Source: Actinacidiphila oryziradicis (GTDB taxonomy: Bacteria > Actinomycetota > Actinomycetes > Streptomycetales > Streptomycetaceae). From it: DNA of 40,040 nt. The DNA is taken from NCBI RefSeq assembly GCF_005047355.1, contig NZ_SUMC01000069.1, positions 1-40,040 of the forward strand, in the 5' to 3' direction. The notes below the pieces were generated by a model. The model ran no database searches. It saw only the letters and a list, made by a program, of their open reading frames with translations, and was not told where the DNA came from. This document shows, in pieces, positions 19,201 to 27,113 of this stretch (the first letter of the stretch is position 1; every line of letters starts with the position of its first letter). The position numbers and the translations under genes were made by a program.

Positions 19201-22032
19201 CTCGGCGGCCCCACCCGCGGGCGGGTAGGACCGACCGTAGTTTTCGCCGTTGATCTGCACGGTCATCTTGGGCTTGTGCTCCTTCGCTGCTGCCTCGGGC
19301 GGCGCGTAAGGCGCCCACAGGTCGTCGTGGTCGAGCTGGACACCACGCACGGCGAGCTGGCCGAGCGCATCCTGCAGAGTGATGATTCCGTTGCGTCCCT
19401 TGCGGTCCAGGCTTACCGCCAGGTGCTCGCGGTCACCGAGGATCTGCCCGACGAGGCCCGTCAGCGTGGCGCCGGCGCCGATCTCGACGAACGTCCGCAC
19501 CCCTGCGGCGTACATCGCCTCGATCTCGTCGCTGAACAGCACCGGCGAGGCCAGGTGGTTGGCGATCCTGCGGCGGATCTCCCCGGGCGATGAGGGGTAC
19601 GTCGACGCGTCGGCGTTGCCGTAGACGTCGATCCGGGGCTGCCCGACCTCCACCTCGCGCAGGAACTCGGACAGCGGTTCGCTCGCCGAGGCAACGACAG
19701 GGGTGTGGAAGGCGGTCGCGGCATTCAACCGTCGAGTGGTGATGCCGTCGGCGGCGAGCTTCTGCTCGACGACCTCGACCATCTCGGTCGCGCCGGACAC
19801 CACGAACTGGCTCGGAGCGTTGTGGTTGGCCAGCCAGACATCCGCGGAGACACTGCCGGCGATGGCCGCCTCGACCTGGGCCCGGTTTGCCGAGACAGCC
19901 AGCATCGCACCCGGTGTGGTCGCCGCCTCGCGCATCAGCTCACCACGCCTGCGGCCGAGGCCCACCAGGGACTCGGCGTCCAGCGCGCCCGCGGCGTGCA
20001 GGGCCACCAACTCACCGAAGCTGTGCCCTGCCACGCAGTCCGGCTCAAGGCCGAGGCCGCGCAACACCTCAAGCAGGGCGAGGCTGTGCACCGCCAGCGC
20101 GGGCTGCGCCCACTCACTGGCGGTCAGCAGCGCCTGCTGGGCGGCTCGGTCCTCGTCGTTGAAGACCGGCGGCGGGAAGACCGCGCGATGCAGCGGGCGA
20201 TCACCGAACTCGATGCTGCCCAGGCGGTCCCAGACCGACTGGGCGGCCGGCGAAAGCATGGTGACGTCGGCGCCCATGCCGACGTACTGGGCGCCCTGGC
20301 CCGGAAAGAGGAAACCGATCCGGCCGACGGAGGCGGTACCGGCGGCGTAGTGGATACCCGTCGGAGTGGAGAACGCCGTGTCCGGCTGCCGCCGGATCAG
20401 CGCGACGGCCTGTGCAAACTTCTTCGACAGGTCGTCGGTGTCGTACGCGACGACGGCAAGCCGTACGGGGTCACTCGCCCCGAACGCCGCCTGGCTCTCC
20501 CGCGCGACGTCAGCCAGTGAGCGGCCGCTGTCGATCTTCCGTTCCAGCAGGGCAGCGGGCGACGGGCCGCTGAACAGCACGAGCTCGGTGGGGGCGGTGC
20601 GGATACGCGATGGCGTACGGCCACCGGACCCCTCCGAGGGCCGGTACTCCTCCAACGTGACGTGGAAGTTGCTGCCGCCGAAGCCGAAACTGGACACCGA
20701 GGCCCGGCGCGGATGCTCGGCGGAGCGCACCCACGGACGCGCCTGGGTGTTCACATAAAATGGGCTGTCGCCGATCTCCATCGCGAGATTGGGTCGATCG
20801 ACCTTGATCATCGGGGGAAGGACCTTGTGGTGCAGGGCGAGGACGGTCTTGAGCAGTCCGGCGGCGCCCGCGGCGCATTTGGTGTGACCGATCTGCGATT
20901 TGACCGAGCCGATCGCACACCACTGCCGATCCTCCCGACCGGACTCCCCGTACACCTGGCGCAGCGCGGCGAACTCCGCGGCGTCCCCCGCGCTGGTTCC
21001 AGTGCCGTGTCCCTCCACCAGCTCGACGGTCCCTGGGTCGTAGCCCGCTTCGTCGAAGGTCCGCCGCAGGGCTCGGGCCTGTCCCTCGGGCAGTGGCGCG
21101 TAGATCGCCGTGCTCTTGCCGTCCGACGAGGTGCCGATTCCCCGGATCACCGCGTAGACCCGGTCGCCGTCGCGTTCCGCGTCGGCCAGCCGCTTCAGCG
21201 CGTACATGGCTATGCCCTCGCCGAGCATCGTTCCGTCGGCCGCGTCGGAGAACGGCCGGCAGTCACCACTGGGAGACAACGCGGGCGTCTTGGCGAAGCA
21301 CATGAACATGCCGATGTCGTTCGAGGTGTCGACACCACCGCTGATCACCAGGTCGGATCGGCCGAGCGAGAGCTCGCTCACCCCTGCGGAGAGCGCCGCG
21401 AAGGAGCTGGCGCACGCGGCGTCAGTGGTGTGGTTGGTGCCGTGTAGGTCGAACCTGTTCGCGATCCGCCCCGCGATGACGTTGCAGAGCAACCCCGGAA
21501 AGGTCGACTCCTGCCAGGGTGCGTAGTGGCCGGTGATGCTGTCGCACACGGCCTGCGCCTCAGCCTCGGGAATACCGTTCTCCCGCAAAGCCTTGAGCCA
21601 CACCGGGCGCTGGAGCCGCGCGTTCATATGGCTCAGCAGTTCCAGCGAGGCCGCGCCGAGGATGACGCTGACCCGGGCACGGTCCATTCCCGCCAGCCCA
21701 CCGGTGTCGGTGAGGACCTGTTCGGCCACCATGAGCGCGAGCAGTTGCGCGGTGTCCGTCGCGGGCAGCGTGTTCGGCGGGATGCCGAAGGCCAACGGAT
21801 CGAACCCGACGTCCGGCAGGAACGCCCCTCGGCGGGCATACGTCTTGTCCTGCGCGGCGGGATCGGGGTCGTAGTAGTCCTCGACGAGCCAGCGGCTGGC
21901 GGGGACGTCGGTGATCAGATCCCGGCCTGCCACCACGGTGCGCCAGAATTCTCCGGCGTCCGGAGAGCCGGGCAGCAACGCGCCGATACCGACCACAGCG
22001 ATGGGAACCTGCCTGTGCTGAGCGTCGGACAT
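16204..22032 (-). CDS. pfaA: PfaA-type secondary-lipid synthase: KS-AT-ACP-KR-DH
   Basis: A 1942-residue iterative synthase for chain extension and keto processing. KS at 8-460 with triad Cys207 (DAACASS), His342 (EGHGTGT) and His383. AT at about 570-880 with Ser671 in GHSFGE and His776, the form seen in malonyl-specific PfaA ATs. A Pro/Ala-rich linker follows. There is a single ACP at about 1092-1165 with Ser1128 (LGVDSIK). KR at about 1400-1650 has TGGARGV at 1408 and Tyr1591 in the SDYAMANE motif. The C-terminal DH has HxxxGxxxxP at 1700-1709 and DGGLQ at 1863-1867. ATG 22032 is preceded by GGAAGAGA, and the gene starts 28 bp after pfaD. The single ACP is unusual, since classical PUFA synthases carry several in tandem. 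Confidence 0.94.
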   Translation of the reverse strand: MSDAQHRQVPIAVVGIGALLPGSPDAGEFWRTVVAGRDLITDVPASRWLVEDYYDPDPAAQDKTYARRGAFLPDVGFDPLAFGIPPNTLPATDTAQLLALMVAEQVLTDTGGLAGMDRARVSVILGAASLELLSHMNARLQRPVWLKALRENGIPEAEAQAVCDSITGHYAPWQESTFPGLLCNVIAGRIANRFDLHGTNHTTDAACASSFAALSAGVSELSLGRSDLVISGGVDTSNDIGMFMCFAKTPALSPSGDCRPFSDAADGTMLGEGIAMYALKRLADAERDGDRVYAVIRGIGTSSDGKSTAIYAPLPEGQARALRRTFDEAGYDPGTVELVEGHGTGTSAGDAAEFAALRQVYGESGREDRQWCAIGSVKSQIGHTKCAAGAAGLLKTVLALHHKVLPPMIKVDRPNLAMEIGDSPFYVNTQARPWVRSAEHPRRASVSSFGFGGSNFHVTLEEYRPSEGSGGRTPSRIRTAPTELVLFSGPSPAALLERKIDSGRSLADVARESQAAFGASDPVRLAVVAYDTDDLSKKFAQAVALIRRQPDTAFSTPTGIHYAAGTASVGRIGFLFPGQGAQYVGMGADVTMLSPAAQSVWDRLGSIEFGDRPLHRAVFPPPVFNDEDRAAQQALLTASEWAQPALAVHSLALLEVLRGLGLEPDCVAGHSFGELVALHAAGALDAESLVGLGRRRGELMREAATTPGAMLAVSANRAQVEAAIAGSVSADVWLANHNAPSQFVVSGATEMVEVVEQKLAADGITTRRLNAATAFHTPVVASASEPLSEFLREVEVGQPRIDVYGNADASTYPSSPGEIRRRIANHLASPVLFSDEIEAMYAAGVRTFVEIGAGATLTGLVGQILGDREHLAVSLDRKGRNGIITLQDALGQLAVRGVQLDHDDLWAPYAPPEAAAKEHKPKMTVQINGENYGRSYPPAGGAAELPAPNPPRGLEVSPPAAETLAPMSAAVPTATAPAASAADANWFTMIESAQRHTAEAHAAVHRMLIDSHMAFLQMTETTFAAMLGAQGGEGAVAPAMPTLPAVPSLPAVLPTLPEAATPVEVLVPAAAPAVPLAPPAPLGPAAPPVDSSVGFEELLLSVVAERTGYPVEMLNADMELESDLGVDSIKRVEILSAVREQVGDLPEGDVAELGKLRTLREIVDAFTTSASPVRKSVAVQEIPAVRRELEGLEEQVVLSRLAVRTLNAPAPGLAMAGLGEGPFAVTEDGSGIAELVADKLIDHGIHATVVPSVPADARGVVHLGGLAEIGSPDDALELQRDAFRVARSVAPRFAAQGGVFVTVQDTGGDFGLDGRQPDRAWLGGIAALARTAAKEWPAACVKAIDCERGGRDADAVAEAIVGELLGGGPATEVGLRANGTRATLSAASAPVEPGPRANIGPNSVIVATGGARGVTAAALLDLARTHRPRIVLLGRTELPAEPAGLATATDEATLTRALAERSGGVAPAAIVTEARRILATREVRSTLAALEGAGSPVRYVPVDVRDIGALSAVLDEVRGAWGPITGIVHGAGVLADKLIADKTDEQFDQVLATKVGGMRALLAATAGDPLDVIVLFSSVAAVFGNAGQSDYAMANEVLNHVASAERARRPECLVRSIAWGPWRGGMVTPALAEHFGRSGVALIPTGQGAAAFTAELSGPAAGTRVVVAAGRDFGSMAAVTEPGTAEVRICSRTHPYLADHDIAGVPVLPVAMVLDWFVGAASAWRPHADGVVLRDLRVFSKVVLPHLGSGGHRLTLQGRRAMTGAPSTLEAELLGDDGTPRFRAAVELKTGAPHSANWDTPQGLVPLQRTEIYDGRVLFHGPRFHAIRSVHGVGAHGAEATVTGLLELGWGGDKWQLDPAAVDGGLQLALLWAQSALGDACLPMAVAECLVHRRGPIQDTVRCVVRARKVHDTGARCDLALIDQDGAPRVELLGVELVRRPS

Positions 22033-22060
22033 GGTCTCTCTTCCTTGGTGGTCAGTGCGG

Positions 22061-23644
22061 TCAGGCGAGGCGGTACGGCGTGAACGCGAACGCCGAGGCG
22101 GGTACGGACACGCCGTAGGTGCGAAGCTGGTGGGCACGGGTGGTCACGGCGGCGCCCTCGAGCAGGTTGAGCGCGATCTGCACCACCGAACGGTTCGCTG
22201 GTTCGGCCAGGAAGCTGCCTGCGGTCCATCGGTTGAACGCGCCCATCGCCGGGCCGCACCAGATCTGGTAGTCGGTGCGCCGAGCCGTGTCTCCGGTGAT
22301 CGCCCAGCGGCTGGAGTTTCCGAGGTACCAACGGAAGACCAATGCCATACGGTGCTTGGGGTCGGCCTCCGCACGGGCGATCTCGGCCGGGTCGCGCTGC
22401 TGCCAGAACTGCCGGGTCTGTGACCAGACCTCGTCGATCGGGGCTCGCAATACATCCCGTTCGATCTTGGCGCGCAGCTGCGCCGGAATCTCGTCCAATG
22501 ACGGATGCTCCCGGTAGGCCTCGTAGAGCTGAGCCGCCCTCGGCGCGAACATGGTGCCCCGTCGCAGTACCTGGAGCTTGACGCCCAGCTCGAACATGTC
22601 GGCGGCGGGAGCCATGATCACATCGGCGATGTCCGCGTCGGCCAGCATGGCCTTGGCCTCGTCGGAGATACCGGCCTCCATGGCGACCTGGTTCACCGAC
22701 CCCGTCACCACGTAGGCCGCCCCGAGCGCGAAAGCAGCGGCGACCCCGCCCGGCGTCCCCAGCCCTCCGGCGGCGCCGATCCTGACCGCCCGCGCGTAAC
22801 CGAAGCGCCGGGTGAGCTCGTCACGCAGGAACAGGATCCTCGGCAACAACGAACCCAGCGGCCGGTTGTCGGTGTGCCCACCGCTGTCAGACTCCACCGT
22901 GACGTCCTCGGCCACCGGCACCCGCGCGGCCAGTTCGGCCTCCTCGGCACTGAGCTCTCCCCGCTCCGCCAGCAGACGCAACAGGTCGGGCGGGGCCGGC
23001 GAGAGGAACTTTTCGGCGACCTCAGGTCGCGAGACCTTGGCGAACAGCCGCGTACGCCGGACGATCCGCCCATCCGCGTCCCGACTCAGCCCCGCGGCCG
23101 AGCACAGCACCACGGCCGGGGTCAGATCCATGAAAGCCGACGCCGAGATGCAGGGAACACCGTGCCGCAGCAACAGCTCGGCGACGCGGTACTCCAGCTC
23201 GGGCTCGCTGGGCGAGTGAATCAGGTTCACACCCCAGTTCGCCGTACCCGCGAGTTCCGTGGCCAGCTCCTGCACGGCGCGCTCAACCTCGGGAAACCCC
23301 AGACCACCCGCCCCGAAGAACCCGAGCATCTCGGCCCGAGCCATCGCGATCACCATCCGCGTCGTCGCGATGCCGTTCGCCATCTCCCCTGCCACATAAG
23401 GGAAACGGACGCCGTGGGCCTCGCAGAAGCTGCGCCCGCCCAGCCACTCGGGATACAGCGGCGGCAGTGTTCCGGCAACCTCGCCCGCGGGCCTGTGCCC
23501 CACCACCAAGCCCAGCTCTTGGCCGGTGGAATCGGCGACGATGTGCACATGTTCCCGAATCTGCCGAGCACAGGCCGCGATCTCCTCGGAGGAGAAGACC
23601 GGCGGAGGTGTGACGACAGCGTCAGGACAAGCCAAGACCGACAA
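22061..23644 (-). CDS. pfaD: PfaD-type trans-acting enoyl reductase (FMN TIM barrel)
   Basis: A 527-residue protein of the PfaD family, the stand-alone flavin enoyl reductase of PUFA and related synthases, which reduces selected enoyl intermediates on the ACP. Diagnostic stretches include GAGGLGFPEVERAV, NWGVNLIHSPSEPELE, GGHTDNRPLGSLLP, RIGAAGGLGTPGGVAAAF and AYVVTGSVNQVAMEAG, the glycine-rich parts being FMN/phosphate-binding loops of the nitronate-monooxygenase-like barrel. The C-terminal WYLGNSSRWA and the FNRWTAGSFL segment are also typical. The start is TTG 23644 with GGAG 7 nt upstream; no in-frame ATG precedes the conserved region. The gene begins 78 bp after the reductase gene stop. 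Length is normal for the family. Confidence 0.95.
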   Translation of the reverse strand: MSVLACPDAVVTPPPVFSSEEIAACARQIREHVHIVADSTGQELGLVVGHRPAGEVAGTLPPLYPEWLGGRSFCEAHGVRFPYVAGEMANGIATTRMVIAMARAEMLGFFGAGGLGFPEVERAVQELATELAGTANWGVNLIHSPSEPELEYRVAELLLRHGVPCISASAFMDLTPAVVLCSAAGLSRDADGRIVRRTRLFAKVSRPEVAEKFLSPAPPDLLRLLAERGELSAEEAELAARVPVAEDVTVESDSGGHTDNRPLGSLLPRILFLRDELTRRFGYARAVRIGAAGGLGTPGGVAAAFALGAAYVVTGSVNQVAMEAGISDEAKAMLADADIADVIMAPAADMFELGVKLQVLRRGTMFAPRAAQLYEAYREHPSLDEIPAQLRAKIERDVLRAPIDEVWSQTRQFWQQRDPAEIARAEADPKHRMALVFRWYLGNSSRWAITGDTARRTDYQIWCGPAMGAFNRWTAGSFLAEPANRSVVQIALNLLEGAAVTTRAHQLRTYGVSVPASAFAFTPYRLA

Positions 23645-23722
23645 GGGCGGGCTCCATCAAGGTGATTGTCTTGCTCTGAAATGGAAATTCGGGTCAATAA
23701 AGCGGCAGGCGGCGGGAGTCGT

Positions 23723-24844
23723 TCACCGCAGTACGGAGCTGGACGCCGTCGTCTGCTTCGAGCACACGCCGGCAAACAGGTAGTCCAGGTCCACACGGAT
23801 CCCGGACAACGACGGCCCGAGCAGAGTCCGCACACGGGTGTCGTCGAAACGACGGCGGTGGCTGAGATACGGGGTGAATCCGGGGTAGAGGTCCGCCGCG
23901 GCCTCCAGCGGGGACGGGTCACCCGGCCTGTTCTCGACCAATTCCACTTTCACCGGCACGAGCTGCTCCATCATCGCGGTGATGGCCGTGGTCGGCACGT
24001 CGTGGTCGTGAACGACGTGGTAGGTGTCGACCCGCCCCGAGGGCTGTCTGCTCGCCAACTGGACCATGACCCTGGCCGCGTGTTCCACCGGCATCAGGTT
24101 CAGGTGCCCCTGGGGATGACCGGCCATCCGCACCACCGGCCGGCTCCCCTCGGGAATGTGCAACCCGGCGAGGCCGACACTGCGCAGTGAGGTCTGCACG
24201 ATCTGGTCGATGAACTGCAGGGGATGCTCCGGCAGCTCCGGGTGCGGTGGCAGGTCAGTGACCAGGATGCTCGGCCGCAGCACCACGACCGGACGGCTAT
24301 GCGCCCGTGACCATTCGTGCACCAGCACTTCAGCCTCGTACTTGGACCGCTCGTAGCCGTTCTCGAAGCCGTGCGCGTCGTCCAGCTCGTCCTCGTAGAT
24401 CACGCCGTCGCGTCGCGCTCCGCCCACGAAAGCGGTTCCAATGTGGTAAATTATTGGCTTCCGGCAGCTGGCAGCGGCCAACTCCAGCACGTTCCGGGTG
24501 CCCTCGACGTTGACTCGGCGCAGCTTCGCGAGGTCGTCGTCCAGGTTGATGTTGCCCGCGCTGTGCCAGATCACGTCTAGCTCGTCGGCCAGCCGCTCGA
24601 AAGCGGCGGTGGCCAGTCCCATCCGCGGCTGTCCCAGATCGGTCTCCACGATATGGAGCCTGCTGGGAAGCTCTGCGATCAACTCAGCTGGCGCGTCGGT
24701 CAGTTCCAGGAATCGGGTGATGCGCCCGAGCGCGCCGTTGGATCCGGCATGCGCGAGGACGGTCAGCATGCGGTGCCTATGAAGCAGCTCACGAACAAGC
24801 CGCAGCCCGAGAAACCCGGTGGCACCGGTAAGAGCGACGTGCAT
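23723..24844 (-). CDS. Thioester-reductase-like NAD(P)-dependent short-chain reductase
   Basis: A 373-residue extended short-chain dehydrogenase. The Rossmann motif TGATGFLG is at 6-13 and the catalytic YxxxK at Tyr164/Lys168 (GYERSKYEAE). The overall pattern (N-terminal TGATGFLGxxLV, a WHSAGNINLD segment, VEGTRNVLELA) is that of the NAD_binding_4 group, which includes fatty acyl-CoA reductases and the terminal reductase domains of NRPS/PKS enzymes. The likely reaction is NAD(P)H reduction of an acyl thioester to aldehyde or alcohol. The start ATG 24844 has GGAG 6 nt upstream; TTG 24856 has no comparable site. It is the first gene of the lipid operon, fitting reductive release of the chain. 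Reduction of a keto group instead cannot be excluded. Confidence 0.82.
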   Translation of the reverse strand: MHVALTGATGFLGLRLVRELLHRHRMLTVLAHAGSNGALGRITRFLELTDAPAELIAELPSRLHIVETDLGQPRMGLATAAFERLADELDVIWHSAGNINLDDDLAKLRRVNVEGTRNVLELAAASCRKPIIYHIGTAFVGGARRDGVIYEDELDDAHGFENGYERSKYEAEVLVHEWSRAHSRPVVVLRPSILVTDLPPHPELPEHPLQFIDQIVQTSLRSVGLAGLHIPEGSRPVVRMAGHPQGHLNLMPVEHAARVMVQLASRQPSGRVDTYHVVHDHDVPTTAITAMMEQLVPVKVELVENRPGDPSPLEAAADLYPGFTPYLSHRRRFDDTRVRTLLGPSLSGIRVDLDYLFAGVCSKQTTASSSVLR

Positions 24845-25116
24845 CGGTAGCTCCAAAGCCTAAGAGGAACGTAGTACTGCGCGTCTTCTTCGACGAAGCG
24901 GGGGTGGAACACGGCTTTCGCTCGGGTCGTACCAGGACACCCTTGGCCCTGGCGAGTCGACGAATCATCAGGATCGCCAAATTTCACCTGCCGGGATCGA
25001 ATTACAGGGTTTCTTCACCCAGAAGAGTGAGCCGAACCGGCTCACCAGCCCCTTCAGCTGTAGATCTTCGTGGTCGCTGTAGTTCGCCGATCATCGGTCG
25101 TGGGTAACTGGCCGAT
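24845..25116 (-). promoter_or_regulatory. Leader and probable promoter region of the lipid operon
   Basis: A 272-nt gap between the first operon gene and the plus-strand ORF at 25117. It contains the only sizeable non-coding stretch upstream of the six minus-strand genes, so the operon promoter should lie here. AT-richer patches (near 24990 and 25010) and the inverted repeat at 25027-25045 are the only signals. No clear -10/-35 pair is claimed. Confidence 0.5.
25027..25045. promoter_or_regulatory. Perfect 8-bp inverted repeat, candidate operator
   Basis: GTGAGCCG-aac-CGGCTCAC, two perfect 8-bp arms around a 3-bp spacer, 183 bp upstream of the first gene of the lipid operon. Arm size and spacing suit a dimeric regulator such as a TetR- or GntR-type protein. 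A small RNA hairpin is the alternative. No cognate regulator gene is adjacent, except perhaps the broken LysR gene at 26606. Confidence 0.4.
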
Positions 25117-25536
25117 ATGCAGGCGCAGATGCAACTGCCCTGGAGGCACGACTATGCGTTTCCCATCGAACTCCGCGTCATAGGAATGGATGGCCGACGA
25201 ATCCAGCTCGTGTACGTAGCTCTCCGACTCATCGGAGACCGTCGTCCCTCAGAGCTCCAGCAGGACATCGTCTTCGCCCGATACGTCGTCCCCCCTCATG
25301 TCTACCTCTCGACACCCCCGGATGTGTGTGCGGGTATTTTTCCCCCAGGCCACCGCCATCCGCTACCGGTCTTGCGCGCGGAACAGGACGGGCAGGAGCT
25401 GGGCGGCGTTGCGAGTGGTCAGGGCGGCCGGCAATGTCTGCTCATCGACGAGCGGCGTCCGGTGCGGGCGATCGCCAGGCGGCCGGAGGCCCTCCTAGGG
25501 GAGCTACTTGGCCTCGGGTGGGTTGTCCATCGCTGA
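25117..25536 (+). CDS. Hypothetical protein, possibly degenerate SsgA-like
   Basis: A 139-residue open frame, ATG 25117, without a clear ribosome site. The translation FPIELRVIGMDGRRIQLVYVALRL...IVFARYVV and the C-terminal LLIDERRPVRAIARRPEALL loosely recall SsgA-family sporulation regulators (ELRL...FARDLL...xxDxxxVxxFLxRT). However, the middle is poor and better family-like pieces appear in another frame (VRVFFP near 25330). It may be a frameshifted relic. Its end overlaps the convergent yoaK-like gene by 33 bp. Low certainty on both existence and identity. Confidence 0.3.
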   Translation: MQAQMQLPWRHDYAFPIELRVIGMDGRRIQLVYVALRLIGDRRPSELQQDIVFARYVVPPHVYLSTPPDVCAGIFPPGHRHPLPVLRAEQDGQELGGVASGQGGRQCLLIDERRPVRAIARRPEALLGELLGLGWVVHR

Positions 25537-26235
25537 CCGCCGTGCCAGGAGGGGCCCGGAGGCGGCGGTCAGTGTCGCGGCCGTGACAAGCGCGAAGGGG
25601 AGCGCGCCGGCCCACGCCGGCGCAGCCCAGCGCAGTGCCATAGCCGCTGCCGCGCCAGCAATCAGTGCCCCGAGCTGGACCGGCACCCACCGGTCAGGCT
25701 GCGCTGAGGCGCTGCCCAGACGCCGCACGATGTACGTGGCAAGCGTTCCGGTCAGATAGGTCGTGGGCGCAGCGGCCCGCCCGGCCGCGAGCATCGCCGC
25801 GGCCTGCCCGCCCATCGCCGCCGCCGCCCCGCACTGCATCACATGCCGGGATGTCTGACCGGGCGGGCCGCCCGAGGCCGCCCAGAAGCCCGCACCCACA
25901 GCCAGCAGCACCGCCTCACCGACCAGGCAGAACATCACGCGCGGCGGCCAGTGAGTGCCGATGTCTGCCCGGCCGTGGGTCACCCAGGTGACCACCGCCG
26001 CGCCCGCGCCGAACCCCGCCAGCGCCAGCAGCGCTGCGGTCACACCCGTTCCGCTGGCCCGGCCGATCGCCATTCCCAGCAGCGCCAGGTTGCTGGTCAT
26101 GACACCGGCGAAAACATGGTCCAGTGCGGTGAACGAGATGGTCTCCACCGCGCCGGACGCAGCCACCAGTACCACCACCGCGATGCGCATCACCCTTCCC
26201 GGGCTGCCACCGAGCTCTGAATGGTGCTCCAACAC
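25504..26235 (-). CDS. YoaK/DUF1275-family integral membrane protein
   Basis: A 243-residue protein, mostly hydrophobic, with about six predicted membrane spans. The N-terminal GAVETISFTALDHVFAGVMTSNLALLG contains the family pattern 'D...F.G.MTGN', with SN in place of GN. A second half-repeat has PTTYLTGTLATYIVR. DUF1275 members are common in actinobacteria and their function is not established; transport has been suggested for some. The start is uncertain: GTG 26235 or TTG 26232, both just after GGGAGGAG, with the spacing favouring TTG. The longer upstream frame is Pro/Arg-rich and not native. It is divergent from the LysR fragment. Confidence 0.78.
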   Translation of the reverse strand: MLEHHSELGGSPGRVMRIAVVVLVAASGAVETISFTALDHVFAGVMTSNLALLGMAIGRASGTGVTAALLALAGFGAGAAVVTWVTHGRADIGTHWPPRVMFCLVGEAVLLAVGAGFWAASGGPPGQTSRHVMQCGAAAAMGGQAAAMLAAGRAAAPTTYLTGTLATYIVRRLGSASAQPDRWVPVQLGALIAGAAAAMALRWAAPAWAGALPFALVTAATLTAASGPLLARRSAMDNPPEAK

Positions 26236-26605
26236 GGCTCCTCCCGTAGGACACCGAACGTAACAGCGTGGGCGCCAATAGTCATCCGTGCTGGTCAAGC
26301 GTGCGTGGCGGTTCTCTTGCAGGACGCGGCCCAGTCGGCGCGGGGCGGGTGCGCTCCGCCTGCGGGCCCTGCTGGGCCTGGGTGGGGGCGCCGTAGGCGG
26401 CGGAGAGGTCGGCCGCCGCCCAGTTGCTGACGGCGACGGCCTGGTCGGCGTCCGCGAGCAGGGCCCGCTCGGCCTCGGCGAGATCGGTGGCGGGCGTCCA
26501 GACGGGTCGTCGAATGGCCGATAGGCAGGATGATTGAAGGTGTCGGCGGAGCGACCGAGCCCCGCGCCGGTTCCGGCGCGGCGCCCAGGCAGAGAGGAGT
26601 CTGTC
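26236..26605. other. Divergent intergenic region between YoaK-type and LysR genes
   Basis: No gene is supported in these 370 nt. A minus-strand frame with AERALLADADQAVAVSNWAAADL looks somewhat protein-like, but has no recognisable family, start or ribosome site. LysR sites (T-N11-A) would be expected in such a divergent gap; none was picked with confidence. Confidence 0.35.
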
Positions 26606-27113
26606 ATGCTGTTCCGTCAGTTGGAGTACTTCGTGGCGGTCGCCAGGGAGAGGCACTTTGCGCGGGCGGCGGAAGCCTGCTACGTGTCCCAGCCCGCGCT
26701 CTCAGCGGCGATCGCCAGGCTCGAGCGGGAGCTGAACGTCACGCTGATCAACCGGGGGCACAACTACGAAAGCCTCACACCGGAGGGCGAACGGCTCGTC
26801 GTGTGGGCCAAGCGGATCCTCGCCGAGCAAGACGCGTTCAAGGCCGAGGTGGCCGCCGTTCAGTCGGGCATCACCGGGACGCTGCGGCTGGGGACAGAAC
26901 CCACGGCGTCGACGACCGTGGCGCTTCCTGTGGCCGCGTTCTGCGCGGCGCACCCGCTGGCCAAAGTGCAGGTCCGCTCCCGGTTGTCGACCAAGGAGCT
27001 GCACCGCCAGTTGTGCGAGTTCGAGCTGGACGCCGCGATCGCTCACTTCGCCCCCGACGACCGGGAGAGCTTGCAGATGGTGCCGCTGTACGAGGAGAGG
27101 TACATGGTGCTCC
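26606..27113 (+). pseudogene. LysR-family transcriptional regulator, truncated
   Basis: ATG 26606 with AGAGAGGAG upstream opens a normal LysR protein: MLFRQLEYFVAVARERHFARAAE is the helix-turn-helix start, then VSQPALSAAIARLERELNVTL is the recognition helix region, followed by the linker and first part of the effector domain (GTLRLGTEPTASTTV, LDAAIAHFAPDD). The family pattern ends at about residue 169 (EERYMVL), where full-length members have about 300 residues. The frame then runs 53 more codons through an unrelated gene fragment as Arg-rich sequence. The DNA-binding domain is complete, but the effector domain is cut in half. Confidence 0.85.

Noticed and set aside
8671..19593. Long plus-strand open frames (up to 938 codons) opposite the two giant synthases
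   Set aside because: They are the GC-rich antisense shadows of clearly conserved synthase domains; translations are His/Arg/Pro-rich without domains or ribosome sites.
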